Shown here: positions 12,111 to 23,518 of the stretch, one piece after another
Position numbering within the stretch: position 1 is the first letter of the stretch
Layout of the letters: each line of letters starts with the position of its first letter
Assembly (NCBI GenBank): GCA_024741835.1
Contig: JAENRP010000291.1
Location: 1,984 to 57,359, forward strand
Direction: 5' to 3'
DNA: 55,376 nt
DNA from: Diplocarpon mali
Lineage: Eukaryota > Ascomycota > Leotiomycetes > Helotiales > Drepanopezizaceae
Position numbers and translations under genes: made by a program
Notes under the pieces: generated by a model
Told to the model about the DNA's origin: nothing
The model's database searches: none
Seen by the model: the letters and a program-made list of their open reading frames with translations, nothing else

Positions 12111-12335
12111 ATCGAAAAGTTAAAATGATTAAATAGTAGGTATTATAGAAGTATTAAATAAGGAGGAAGTCCTCTTATTAAAAAGGGTTTTTAAATTATA
12201 ATATAGGGAATTATACCTCTTATAAAATATAATAAAGCAAGGAGTTATACCTCTTATAATACTAAGGATTATAAAGTAAGGAATTATACCTCTTATAATA
12301 TAGGTTAGCTAAATAGGGAATTATACCTCTTATTC
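12095..12335. repeat. Irregular subterminal repeats (TTATACCTCTTAT)
   Basis: The core GGAATTATACCTCTTAT occurs at about 12,206, 12,241 (one change), 12,279 and 12,316, spaced 35-39 bp apart. Two weaker relatives (CATTCCTCTTAT, AGTCCTCTTATT) lie near 12,100 and 12,165. Clustered short repeats next to one TIR are typical of transposase-binding regions of DNA transposons; that role is inferred. Confidence 0.7.
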
Positions 12336-12450
12336 GCCGATTGCTTGCCTTTTACTATAAGTCTTATTCAACTTCCTACTAATAGTTATAGCGTAAGTGC
12401 TTTCTAAAGGAAGTTAATAATCTATTATTAGTCTATCTAAGGCTTATAAC

Positions 12451-12647
12451 CTATTAAGCTTAAGTAAATTAGCGCAATAGGTAAAGGAGGCTTTTAAAGG
12501 TCGATAGTCGATATATTAATAAGAGTTAAGGAAGGAAGGTTACCCCTTTCTTCCCTATAGCTATATATATATCAATATCCTATTAACTAAGCTGTAGGGT
12601 CATATGATAATACATCAGAGTGATAGCTGTATTACCTATCTTAACAA
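12451..12647 (-). repeat. Right terminal inverted repeat
   Basis: Inverted counterpart of 11,375-11,570; see that entry. Confidence 0.8.
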
Positions 12648-14237
12648 ATAGTTATAATTAATTAAATAATTATAGATTCAAAAGAGGGTTTTCGAAGGGT
12701 TAATCTCTTATTTATAAACTAAGAGAATCAAAAGGAGAGGTTATATAAAGATAAAATCTTAAGGAATCGTCCCTGCGTAAGTCACTAATAAAGGACTAAG
12801 GGGAGAAAGAGGATAAAGATAGGCCTATATAAATACTAAGAATAAAGGGAAGAAGTACTATAAGCAGGCTCTTTAAAGATAAAGAACTAGGATAATTCAT
12901 TAGTTAAGGGTAGAATAGGTAGCTAGCATTACGCGCTATCTCTAAGTATAATAGTAATCCTATTTATACCCCCTTTTTAGTCCTTAGCCGACCATATGAC
13001 CTATGTCACGAGATTCTCTACTTCTAGGTCTCTACAATACTAAGAGAGTATAGCAGGTATATATATATAGACTTATAATAGCTTAAGGGGCTCTTGTTCC
13101 TATTATAGGGCTTATAGAGCGCTAAGCTGGAATAGGCTAGAATAGGGCATATAGGCACTAGTGCAAGGAGATAAAACCCACGACTGTACTATACTTAATA
13201 TAATAACCTTTTTCCCCTTTTCTAAAGTTTATTTCCTCCCTACGTTTATCACCATCAGCTCGCACTTCACTGCCAATTTAATTCCATTCGCCACTTAATC
13301 TATCTCCAGCGAGCAGACTCGCAGGCAACCCGGAGCCATCATCTTCGTTATCTGATTTCTCTACACTTCCAGTCGCCGAAACCCACATCCAGCTACCTTA
13401 ACTAAACTCTTCTGCCTGACAGAGGATTAGTTTACGAAGGATGAATAGTAATTTCTTGGTTATATGGCTCCGTATTCAAGGCTGTGAGTTCTCAACACCA
13501 GGTCGAGTCGCAAGTGCGGAGAGCTACTCGGGTGGGCGGAGGGCCTTATTGCTGATCTTGGAAAAGCCCGATCTTTGTACATCAATATTGGAGTCTACAA
13601 GGTAGGTTTTTAGGACCTGGGCTTGAGGAGGTCCTCGGTACGCTGGTCTGCAAATGCGTCAGGGCATGGGCAGTAGTTCAGAATTCTTGTTGAGCTTACC
13701 AGCACCTAAGACGATGTTTCATAACCAGTGCATTGGAGCCGCGAGTATCCATCTCTGGCTCCAAGGCCATTTTGAATGGCGAGCTTACAAAAAACGCGCT
13801 GGAAAGGATTTCTTGTGGCAAATTTCGGCCGTATAGCTAAGAAGTAATGCCATTCACGATTGGAACAATTTGATATGCAGTTGTGGTTAAGTCCCAGGAT
13901 TTAGAAAAGTCTTGATATAGCAGTTCTAGGTTTGTCGGCACGAGACTCTTACCGTTTGGAAGATGATATGACTCGCTTGAATGCATGATACAGGATGCAA
14001 ATAGCCCAATGTTAGCACACGATTTGGCGCTACTGGGAATTAGTATATCGTTTCAATATCTTCGGTCTGTATAGTTTCCAGGAGATTTTCTATCCGAGAG
14101 GCTTGAAATAGCATACGAAGACTAACTCAATATAAGATAATTCACAGTGCTTGTACTTAGTAAGATGAGAATTCCATTTAAAACCTAAACTCCCTGGTTC
14201 TTCGGCTTCGTCAATTTACTGCAGAGCAGGCCACTGA
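12648..14237. other. Edge of the AT island and gene-free flank
   Basis: AT-rich relic sequence continues to about 13,200, where composition changes abruptly to balanced, unique-looking DNA. From 13,240 to 14,237 I see no supported gene. A 60-codon frame at 13,654-13,836 has no recognisable features. Confidence 0.5.
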
Positions 14238-15237
14238 CTACGTCGAAATGCTTCGATCGACGATCGTCTCCGAATCATTATCGGTAGTAGGATATTCATT
14301 GCCTCTCTTCGAGACATGAAACCTCAAGCCGCTCGACTCAAATGCCATGTACTGCTCCAGTCTGCTGAACTGTGGTAACTTCTTCATGATAGTCTCCCCC
14401 AATGTGAGACTGGTATACTCTCTGACCATCCCAGCAGTAAGGTCTTCGTGTAGCAGCTCTTTGAACCCGCTATCTATCCTCTGCCTATCTTTGGCTCTAG
14501 GTTGTCGATTGGTATCTCCCGAGGCTATTGAAAATGCGCAGCTGACACCCTCTGCCGATACACCCTCTGTACTGCCACTCTGTCCTAATCCTGCAGAGCT
14601 CATATCCCTCCTGGCAGCAGGGGTTTTCCGCAGCCTGGATTTTCTTTTTGCGATTGGTGAGCGCTTGATGTGTGTTCGAGCTTGTCTCAGGTACTTGGCG
14701 GCAGCTTTCTTTGACAGTGCTTCATGTGCATTGATTGCCTGGAGTCTCGCTGAGGTCTGACCCAGGGTTTTGTGCAAGCTCAGAAGCGTTTCCCATTCCT
14801 TTTTGTCATTCTTTCCAAGGACAGAGATCCAGTGTTTGACCTCTTTCCTAGCTGGGTGAGCCCAAGAGTGACTGGACCGTTGACATAAGGTGCGTGCCAG
14901 GTCAAATTCATGGGGAAGTAAATCTTGGGAAGCTTGTGCATGATATTGTAGAAATAATTGGTCAGAAATAGTAGCGCTGGACGAGCTAATCAGAATCCTC
15001 GAGTCTTTGGAATCTAATAATGTGTCCTGCTTCGCTCCTGAGCAACAGTTAAAACGTGTCTTGTGCAAAGAAACCATCAGACATACCTTGAATGTGCTTT
15101 CTATCTGTCTTGGATTTTACCCTAGGAAGATCAAACTTATCCAGTTTCATTGGCGTCTTTTGTCTCCCCCCAATGCGATTGCCACCTGTTTGTTCAATTC
15201 TATACCCACCTCCTTCCAAGGCTCTTTTGACCCTCAT
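14238..15237 (-). CDS. Hypothetical protein, two exons, 316 aa
   Basis: Exons 15,237-15,087 and 15,037-14,238 flank a 49-bp intron (donor GTATGT, branch-like TTTAACTG, acceptor CTCAG). The splice keeps the frame: the first exon ends in phase 1 and the second opens with codons for AKQDTLLDSKD. Total coding length is 951 nt. The protein is basic and mostly hydrophilic, with an Arg/Lys-rich middle (HIKRSPIAKRKSRLRK) that could be a nuclear localisation signal. There is no signal peptide, membrane segment or known domain. It is the last of three tandem minus-strand unknown genes beside the transposon island. The start codon is the first ATG of the open exon. Confidence 0.5.
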
Positions 15238-15664
15238 GATCGATATGTAGTAGCCTTATCAACCGAGCATAAGGCAAAATCCAAGGCAATTTACTTTTCG
15301 GCTGGCGATTTATGGCAGACAGAGAGAGGTTCTGTAAAGTTCTCGCAAGATTCCGGCTGCCTGACTTTGGGCTAGGCGTATGTCGTCACGTGGAACGCTA
15401 AATATTTGGCACGCACTTCCAGTGTCAAAGGTGATGACCAGGACGACATTATTCAGAAAAGCTCTCGTGGCTTGACCTCTGATTAGAGACCATGAATATA
15501 TCAAACTTTCGGGGCGCCTGGGTACAAGTTCTTAAAAGGATACCATCGAGTTGGCAGAAGCAGCTAAGCGAGGCAGAAAGGGGGGTGGTCAAGTCAGGTA
15601 TCAAGTTGAAAAAATTATCAGCCAACTCCCATCTCCTCTTTGAAAAATAATGTCATAGTACCAC

Positions 15665-16283
15665 TCATCTGATTGTCCAGCAGTGTCTGAGACCGCTTGG
15701 CTTGCAACGGTGTTTCCTCAGCTTCCCTTCTGCCATGATCCTCATCTCCCCTATTGTAACAGTAGTATCCGCCGCCTCGATGCCTATTTGCAATAGCTCT
15801 CTCTGATGCGCAGTAGAAGACCTCTTTAATAACATGTGAGAGATCTCCACTCTGCGGTAGGCCTCTACTCTCCCTCCCCTCGAGAAGTATTCGTTACATA
15901 CGTGTGCTGGAAATAGGCGCAGTGGGGCGCATATTTCAATGGCATCGATCCAACTGCCAAGAGCATGCTTAATTGAAGCTGAGAGCGATTTCTCTGATAC
16001 ATCATTCAGGTTTTCGAGACATTCGCTGGCGATTGTCAGCATCAGTTCGTGAAAAGATAGGTAATTCGTACCTGTCGCACACGCCCTCTGGGCTTGAGGA
16101 GGTGCTATCTTGACTGCCGGCACTATGGTCTGTAACACTGAAGTAACCCGAGACTTCTTTTTCGCTTTCGCTGTAGAAATTGGAAGATGTATCCCGGGGA
16201 CGGTGGTCGATTAGCTCCCCAGACGCGACGGCGTAATTGGCATCGTCTGCCCAGTCAAATGAGCTGAAGGAATTTCTAGGCAT
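15665..16283 (-). CDS. Hypothetical protein, two exons, 190 aa
   Basis: Exons 16,283-16,072 and 16,025-15,665 flank a 46-bp intron (donor GTACGA, branch-like TGCTGAC, acceptor CGCCAG). Joining gives 573 nt with the frame kept (the second exon opens ECLENLND). The N-terminal third is acidic and Ser-rich; the rest is predicted helical (LSASIKHALGSWIDAIEI). The open frame extends a little upstream of the ATG, and AATTCCGACAG just before it could be an acceptor, so a further 5' exon is possible. No family recognised. Confidence 0.45.
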
Positions 16284-16665
16284 TCTGTCGGAATTGGAGA
16301 ACCTTGAGACAGTTTGTGTTTAGAGGAAGCTGGGGTGTATCTGGGCTTTATCAAGGAGTCTTTATAACCCTTGAATTGACTACCGCTCCGAGGTAAGTTG
16401 AGAAGGCCGGTCGTTTAGCGTCATATTAGGCGAGAACTGCGGTCATAATTTCCACTCCTGCTATTGTGCGAAGCGTTCTGAGCATAGTTTTCTGTTTAGA
16501 TTGGTCAATAATATGTCTATATACAGCTCGATTGTTTCATTCCGAGTCGAGCAACGGGTCATCACGGCGAAAGAGAACAATGGTTTTGATTTCGAAATAT
16601 AATCTATTGTCCTGCAGACCCAAGACAGGTACTATGTGACCAATTATCCTCAATCTTCGTGTTTT

Positions 16666-17292
16666 TCATTTCAGTGCCAATATCTTGTCAGTCCATACAC
16701 CCGAGTAAGCTGTTCCTACATTCATGAAGACGATGCCCACTTGCATTCCATTTTCTTCGATTGTAAGAAATGGTCCAGCAGCAGCGTAAGTTGGAATCGT
16801 TTCTGGGCCGGTAACGACCGAGGATTGGATCTGGAGATATAAAAGTCAATTATTGATTGATCTGAGGGCTATTGAGGCCAGTCCATATGCCGGAGACGTG
16901 GTGAACAGATGGAATCCTTTGTACTTACGATGAGCAAGATGCCCCTCTGCTTGAGTTTTGAACGCCTCAGTGAAACAAAACCTGCCAGCTCCATCGCCGC
17001 CTTCTTCTGTAATATCTCTATCTGCTGCCTTTTCAATGTTCATGGGGTCGCTCATAGGGTCCCCGGTGAAGTATTTCGCCGGATCCGAGAACCTTAAGTC
17101 AGATACTAGTTTTTCGCTCTGAGTGAGGCCTGGTGAGTGCGAAGGGGCTCGGTCTGGGAGAGGAGGCGACTGATCATGAAAGAGGGACTGGATTCTCGCA
17201 GAGTCGTCCTGTGTATCGTCGGGAATATCCCTCTCGGTCTCGAGAAGCTCGTTCAGATCCATGTCTCCAAGGTCTCTTGTTGAAGTTTCCAT
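16666..17292 (-). CDS. Hypothetical protein, two exons, about 166 aa
   Basis: Exon 1 (17,292-16,929) encodes an acidic N-terminus (MDLNELLETERDIPDD) and ends at a good donor, GTAAGTAC. The acceptor is uncertain. GGCCCAG at 16,803 gives a frame ending IEENGMQVGIVFMN and 166 aa in total, with exon 2 at 16,802-16,666. The stronger-looking CTCCAG at 16,831 gives a different, more basic tail. No domain is recognised. It is first of the three tandem unknown genes. Confidence 0.4.
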
Positions 17293-18955
17293 CCCATCTA
17301 TTTTGTTAAAATACGCATCCCACTCTTACTCTAACTCTTTCATCCCATGCAGCTTTTCTTGAACCTTCAATTCCTCTCCTTTTTGGTCTTTTTTCCTTTT
17401 ATAGACCCTGCGGAGTCGTTGTCGTCAATATGCTTCATAGGGATTAGGGAAACCTCACCAGATTCATCGGCATCTTAACCGTCAGCACAAGCGCGCTCTG
17501 GATATGCGCAAAACTCTTACATACCCGAAGAATTTGATAGAATGTTTTTCCTATGCGTCTGTTCCGCAGACATTTCGTTGGCTTGGCTTCTGTGCTGTTA
17601 ACAAAGTCCAGAAATCAAGATGAGGCTCACTCTAATAGCTTGTTGGAAGGAGGCAGCTAGTAAACTTTGAATATAAAACAAAGCGAGAACTTTGCCTTCG
17701 ACTGATCTCAAAGGTATGTGAATATGAAAAACCTACTGCTTCACCCTTCGCCCAGATGCGGTACATACTGCTGATCCCAGCTAGCGTGATGCCTCCAGGG
17801 CCTCAACTATAGCAGGTATGGCTAGTTGACTGTTTTAATATCCTAGCAGAAGAAATACCTTGTATAATTCAAATTTAAACCGCGTCTCCAGTGAATGAAC
17901 TAAGGACATAAGGGCAGGGGAGAGGTAAGGTGATAACATCTGACCACGTGATTTACACATGTTAGCTGCTTTCACCATCGATCATTCCCCCTACTCCCTG
18001 AAATTATCTTCCAGCATGGAATGCCTCCTTCTAAGTTTTCTTAATTGCAAGAGTATATAAAGATCTGCTGAAATATCTGCGGTCATGTTCTGCGCCTCAA
18101 GTATTGATGATAATAATTATGGCTTAAGCAAAATCAAGTTAAATTACAATCTATAGAGAGTATAGCAACAAACTCTGCTAATATCGAATTATATTGCTTC
18201 CACGTAGAATCATTTACTTCATACGTATTTTTTCGTGAACGAGGCTCTCTTCGCCGGCTTCTGAGTGGCCCAAATATTCTGTTTTACCTTTAGGTTGCGA
18301 AGCATTACTCAGACTAGATTTGATAATATTGAATTACGATGCACAAAATTTATGACTATTGGCCATATTCCAGAAAATACGTAAGAGCTTGTTTTCATCA
18401 AATTATGGGAAGTAAATATGTATTCACATTGAAGGATTTGAGGATAATAGTAAAGGAGAGACGAATTGCCGTTGGCGGGTCAGGTTTGTTTACCATAAGC
18501 GAGTTTGAGGCTAGGGAAAGAGGGATAACGTGACATCCAGGCGCGGCAAAAATATCATAAGTATCTTATAACCGTGATATAACATCAAACAATTTTCAGC
18601 GGATGTTGCATGAATGAATTTCTGTAACGCTCCCAGGGACAGGATCAAGGTCACGATTGATGCGTAAAAATGTGGAAGGTTGCCTTCTATTCTCATACGT
18701 GCATCGAAGAAATGGAAGGTGTCGTGCAGAAAGGAAACTTCCTTACGGCAATTAAAGCCACGAAATTCAGGTTCAGAAATAGAAATCTTGGACCTAAAAT
18801 AAATAAGTCCAAAGTTCCTCATCCCAGCCAAATCCGAGGCCGGCTAGTAACTTGGCTTTCTAGCAGTCATGCCGTTGACGCTTGCACTTAGCTGTTGGCA
18901 AACCCACTCCTGAAAGGCTGAGATGTGTTGGAGGAAGCCGCCGATGAATTCTCAG
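17293..18955. other. Intergenic, no supported gene
   Basis: About 1.7 kb of moderately AT-rich sequence with only short, unconvincing frames. Part of it is presumably the promoter of the gene starting at 17,292. No repeat or RNA gene was recognised. Confidence 0.4.
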
Positions 18956-19096
18956 TCATCTAGGACTTCCGAGCTGGAGAGGGCCGGAGTCATTGATCTC
19001 GCCGCGGCGGACTGCGGCACCTTGCCCAGCCCAGCTCACGACCTTTGAGGACATGATCTTCTCGAAGACACTCTTAGATGGCATCTTAGAAGCCAT
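18956..19096 (-). CDS. Possible small protein or first exon, 46 aa
   Basis: A short open frame starting MASKMPSKSVFEKIM and continuing SWAGQGAAVRRGEIN ends at TGA 18,958-18,956. It looks more protein-like than its surroundings, with a higher GC content. It is too short to identify; it may be an isolated exon, a small gene or chance. Confidence 0.25.
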   Translation of the reverse strand: MASKMPSKSVFEKIMSSKVVSWAGQGAAVRRGEINDSGPLQLGSPR

Positions 19097-19608
19097 ATTT
19101 GCTGCTCATCTGTCAGTATCTGACTTCAGTAGCTGAGAGGAAAGGTGCGCGCACTTAAAGAAGAGGGAGCCCATTTTGAAACGTCTCTCCTGTGACGATC
19201 GACTGTTGGAGAGGGCAGGATACCTCGTAACTGAGTTGGAAAAGCTGCATGCATGCGAGAAACATTCACTCCGTTTGAATGAGGATAGATTACGCATTTT
19301 CGAGATCGGGGAGAAGCTTTCTGGTGGATATCGATGATGATTTGTATCTTTTGACGAAGGACTGAATGTGTGCGGACACTGGAGGGGTAGGTTGACTTTT
19401 TCCACGTATTTGCGGTGACTCGGACTCAATTAGCGCCCGGATTCGATATTTTGACTGCTTTCGTGAGTCACCGGGAAAGAAATGCTATGCAATCGTGTAG
19501 CGCTCATTTATTCCAAGGCCTGCTGGAGAGTGAGATCATATCGTAATACTAGCAAGATCGAGTGGAATACAACGGTCTGCCATGCCCCGCTGGCACGGAA
19601 CTTCCCTC

Positions 19609-20403
19609 TTAGAAAATTGGCTCATCCTTCATGATTGTCCACGAGAATCGCAGGAAGCTCTTGCGGTAGCATCTGTATTTAAGCTTATCCTCGCTTGCCA
19701 TACGAGATTGCTCTTGCCAAGATTCGCCGGTTTGGTGGCACTTGATTCCCAAACGGAGGAGACTTTCTGCATCTTCAAATGCAACGCCCCAGCCTCCCCA
19801 GCTTCGCCAGCCTTCCCGACCGAGTTCTCGGTCGGTCGAGGTCAACCTTTGCCTCTGTAGAAGAGTCTTTCGGCTGGCTAGAAAGCCATTCTTCTGTCGG
19901 ACATCCGTTCTGGAGAGCCAGTTCAACGCTGCGTGGTGCATCATCTCAGATATTAGCAAGGGACTCGCCGAGACTGGCGCTGGAGAAGCGTTGCCAGCAC
20001 TTGGTAGCGAGTGCTTCGTCTGAATCTTCTTCCCCGGATCAGGAATCGAATTGGAGCTCCGTTGGATAATGTCAGCCGGCGCGCCGCCACCAACATCCGA
20101 GTTTCCACAGTCCGCGAGGTGATCCAGCCGATCTGCTCCATCCAGTTTTGCTGTGGTCGGTTTGGCAGGAGGAAGAATTTCAGTGGCTGAGACGCTGAAG
20201 GCTCCTCCCGAGTCAGCGGAAATGTGAATCTGCTCGAGGTCAGTTGAACTGCTGTCGAATAGAGATGGCCGAGGGAGAGATGCAAGAGTCCTACCACCAG
20301 TAGAGGGTCCTTCATGGGAGAATTTTGCGATGATTGGGCCTGGCATCGACTGTTGGCCTCCAACAAAAGCTGGGGGTGGGACGACATGGCTGCCGCTCAA
20401 CAA
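19609..20403 (-). CDS. Weak hypothetical ORF, 264 aa
   Basis: A long uninterrupted frame in a locally GC-rich segment (19.6-21.3 kb), where chance ORFs are common in all frames. The product would be Ser/Pro-rich and disordered, without known domains. Overlapping frames of 90-180 codons on both strands weaken the case. Further frames upstream to 21,176 on the same strand could be additional exons, but I could not find a convincing splice set. Confidence 0.2.
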   Translation of the reverse strand: MLSGSHVVPPPAFVGGQQSMPGPIIAKFSHEGPSTGGRTLASLPRPSLFDSSSTDLEQIHISADSGGAFSVSATEILPPAKPTTAKLDGADRLDHLADCGNSDVGGGAPADIIQRSSNSIPDPGKKIQTKHSLPSAGNASPAPVSASPLLISEMMHHAALNWLSRTDVRQKNGFLASRKTLLQRQRLTSTDRELGREGWRSWGGWGVAFEDAESLLRLGIKCHQTGESWQEQSRMASEDKLKYRCYRKSFLRFSWTIMKDEPIF

Positions 20404-21408
20404 TTGAGTGATGCTCTCTGTCTACGCCAGCTATCGTAAAATCGAGCAGGCAATCGGTCGTTTGGGAGTCAGTGCTGCTTGCCCCGGGACGGGCGCGCAT
20501 GAGTCGGAGCGAGAACGGGGAGATGTTCGTGTCGCGAATTGCAGCTCGAATGGAAGACCTTGCAAAGAAATGGGTGCGGACGACGGCACGGGTGAGTGCG
20601 TAGACCAAATACCTGGGGCCGGGGATTCCAGAGGTTGGGCGAGATATGTGTTGGAGCAGGCAGATTCCCACGTCGCCGGGGCGGTTGGGACACGGAGATC
20701 GCGAGCAAGCGAAAGCCAAAGCCGAACTCCTTTTTCCAGAGATGCCAGAAGCTCGGGAGTGGCACGTGACAGCTCGCGGCGGTGGATCTTTCAAGCCAAG
20801 TAGCTCCGCACGACACAACTCTGCACGCAACAACACCATGGGTAGAACGATGCCGCGGGAATCTTGAATCGGCACTGCAGGAGAGCAACGACGGCAAACT
20901 TGCTCCCTCGACGATGGTGTGCATCTCCTGGGCCCTGGGAGAGGATCCGCCGCAACCAGAGCTGCCATCTTCTCCGCAGCATTGTCGTCGACGCCGCACT
21001 CTCCATCCATGCTGAGCCTCGTCGTGCCCAGCTCCCCGTGGATGTTCGGCCCAGATTCGGCGGCGACACGATTTCTCGAGATGTTCATGTCGAAGGGACA
21101 TTGCCGTCCACCAATCATGCTTCAACGCGGGGCGATCGATCAGCACCCGACGTCGCGGAATCGCAACCGCGCCCATCAGGTGGCTTGCTCGGTGCGTCTT
21201 ACGATCAGAGAATCCAGTCTCCGTCTGTCGGTCCGGCTACCCCTCATCCAGAGACGGGACGCTTAAATAGAGAGGAGCCTGCCCGTGGATGCAAGGTTTG
21301 CTTTCTCCATGTTCAACCTCAGCCCAGCCAACCTCCAACCCGTCTCACGGCGATCAACAACACTCAAACCGTCGCAGATAGCTGCCAGCTGCCGTGGTAA
21401 GACTGGAT
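20404..21408. other. GC-rich intergenic segment / SDR promoter
   Basis: No confident gene. Several overlapping open frames on both strands reflect the high GC content. The proximal part is presumably the promoter and 5' leader of the short-chain dehydrogenase that starts at 21,409. Confidence 0.35.
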
Positions 21409-22394
21409 ATGGCGAGTCGTGGGCAAAGCACCGCAGCGGCCAGAGACCATGGCAAGAGGACAGCCATTGTTACGGGCTCTGCCCGGGGAATGTAGGCGCT
21501 CCGGTCCCAATCGCTTGAACGGGATCTGATCAGTATCGCAGCGGGAAGTCCATCGCCATACGGCTTGCCGAAGACGGCTACGATGTCTGCATCAACGATG
21601 TCGCGGCCAACAAAGCGGGGATCGACGAGGTATATCCCCCTGGTCGTCGGCTGTTGGGATGGGCGCAGAGACTGACCTGCCTCCCTTAGGCAGTGCGAGA
21701 GATTCAAAGCCTTGGACGTTCCTCGCACGGGCATGTTGCGGATGTTTCAAAGCTCGGCGAAGTCGAAGCTCTCATCGAGGCTGCGGTGAAGAACCTGGGT
21801 CCTCTTAACGTCATGATCGCCAACGCTGGAATCGCGCAAGTCAAGGCTCTACTCGATCTGTCAGAAGACGACGTCAGGCGGATGTTCGAAGTGAATGTGT
21901 TTGGCGTTTTCAATTGCTACAGTGCTGCTGCGAAACAGATGATCAAACAGGGTGGTGGTGGGAAGCTCATAGGCTGTGCCAGGTTTGCTGCTGCGTACGT
22001 GTGAAGCAAGACGGCGTCTCTGACAAGCTAATGCAGTATCGTGGCCTTCAAACCCTTCGCCATGCTGTCCCACTACTCGGCATCTAAATTCGCGGTTCGG
22101 GGCTTCACACAAGCATTTGCGATGGAGGTGGCAGAGCACAAGATCACAGTCAACGGCTACGCCCCCGGCATTGTCGGCACGGCCATGTGGGACCTGATTG
22201 ACGAGGAGTTGGGCAAGAAGACGGGTGCCAAGAAGGGCGATACGATCAAGAAGTATACCGATGACTTGATCGCGTTGGGCAGGACAAGTGTTCCTGAGGA
22301 TGTTGCGAAGACCGTAAGCTTCCTCGCCAGTCCCGATAGCGATTATATGACAGGGCAGACGTTGGTTGTAGATGGGGGGATTGTCTTTAACTAG
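21409..22394 (+). CDS. Short-chain dehydrogenase, acetoin/diacetyl reductase-like, 273 aa
   Basis: Four exons (21,409-21,491; 21,542-21,629; 21,690-21,982; 22,037-22,394) with 50-60-bp introns give a continuous 822-nt frame. The protein has the classical SDR features: cofactor motif TGSARGIG at residues 22-29 (split by intron 1), NAG at 102-104, and the catalytic Ser155, Tyr168 and Lys172 (YSASK). The C-terminal half (YAPGIVGTAMWDLIDEEL, then the MTGQTLVVDGG end) is like diacetyl reductase / acetoin (butanediol) dehydrogenases, so an NAD(H)-dependent cytosolic reductase of small alpha-hydroxyketones is the best guess. Substrate cannot be fixed from sequence. Intron 3 falls inside the codon for the catalytic serine, which supports the splice model. 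Confidence 0.9.
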
Positions 22395-23518
22395 GCAATG
22401 ATCAATCAGGCTTGGAAGATTGATGAAAAGGAGGAGAAACTTCGTACCAGCATCCTGTCTTGAGCAGTTTCGTGATCTCTGTGCATATCACGTCGGTGTG
22501 GTGGCACCACTGGTGGCACTGGTGGTACTGGTGGCATCCTGATCCTGACCCAAGTTCGGTGCGCTACTGGTATTCATGATTCGGCTGGGCTGAGGAGATC
22601 CACAATGAATTACACCCAGATCCGGTAGCCATATAAGAATCCGGCTGCGGGGATTTTAAGCCTGAGATGATCATCCAAATGCCGACCGGGTCATCTTCCC
22701 GCCTAGTCCAAGTCGTCTAGCTCAAGGACAGAATAGAATTCCCCTTAAAGGTGAAGTACTGCGAAAATCGAGATGTGAATCGTCGAGGCATGCCTCTACA
22801 CCTAGCTCGATACGTTGCCGACGACGTTCGTCGGCTGTTGCTCGAACGCTGTCTAACATGTGCTCCGCTAGTGCTGCCAGGAGACTAGACCCGAGTCGCC
22901 TAAATGTAAACCCAACCTCATCTGCGAGATTCATACCGAGATATATCCAGATGGAAAGATGTTCAAGGTCTTACCTTTCACGTGAACGGTGACACCAACC
23001 TGGCTTGCACTATGGGCTGGGCAGGCGTGTAAAGAGGTTCCTACTCGACAGTCAAGAAAAGCCTCCATCTCGAGGGAGAAAGGTTGAAGCTAATGTTGGT
23101 GCAGTGACTTTGAGTCCTGGAGTTTAACGTCAACAATGCCAAGCGATTTTGTGGGTACTATGAACTTGCTCCTCGAGCCCGAGTTGAAGCGATGAATGGT
23201 GTCTCATGAAACGACGGGATATATCATGCGAGGAGACCTGGCAGGTGATTTGAATTGATGTGGATGATGGTAATTTGAAACTTCATCCATTTCATACAGT
23301 TGCACGAGGTAGGATAACCTGACCATAGTGATCCCCAGCGGGAACGAGCGCACAAGCGCGCATGCGTCTTCTCATCACACCTAGCTGCGTGCAACAAAAC
23401 AGATCCCAAGCGAGAGGTCTTCCACACCAGAGGGCATCAACTTTCTCAGTCACCAAAACTCGCACCCGCAAATAATTTTTGCCATCTTATCCGGCTCCGC
23501 CATGCTTTAGTCCGCGAC
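22395..23518. other. Intergenic, with a 9-bp GGTGGCACT-type microrepeat
   Basis: No supported gene. At about 22,499-22,538 the unit GGTGGCACT is repeated about four times with small changes. The remainder shows only short chance frames. Confidence 0.5.

Larger units (their letters stand above)
11375..12647. mobile_element. DNA-transposon-like element with about 196-bp terminal inverted repeats
   Basis: The left end (11,375-11,570) and the right end (12,451-12,647) are long inverted repeats of each other. On the left one reads GTATTAAGATAAGTG, TATTATCATATAACCCTA, GGGGTAACCTTCCTTCC and ATATCGACTATCGACC, and the reverse complement of the right end gives the same blocks with C/T differences. The interior holds irregular subterminal repeats and an antisense coding relic. 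The total of about 1.27 kb is too short for a full transposase, so it looks non-autonomous. No certain target duplication was found and the superfamily is unknown. Confidence 0.8.

Noticed and set aside
12095..12335. CRISPR-like spaced repeats
   Set aside because: The genome is eukaryotic, the repeats are short and variable, and they sit inside a TIR-bounded element.
13460..13550. YGSVFKAV-like reading, similar to a kinase glycine-loop
   Set aside because: The frame stops after about 30 residues and no other kinase motif follows on either strand.
20312..21400. Cluster of 80-270-codon frames on both strands
   Set aside because: They overlap each other in several frames in GC-rich DNA, show no domains, and could not be joined by convincing introns.
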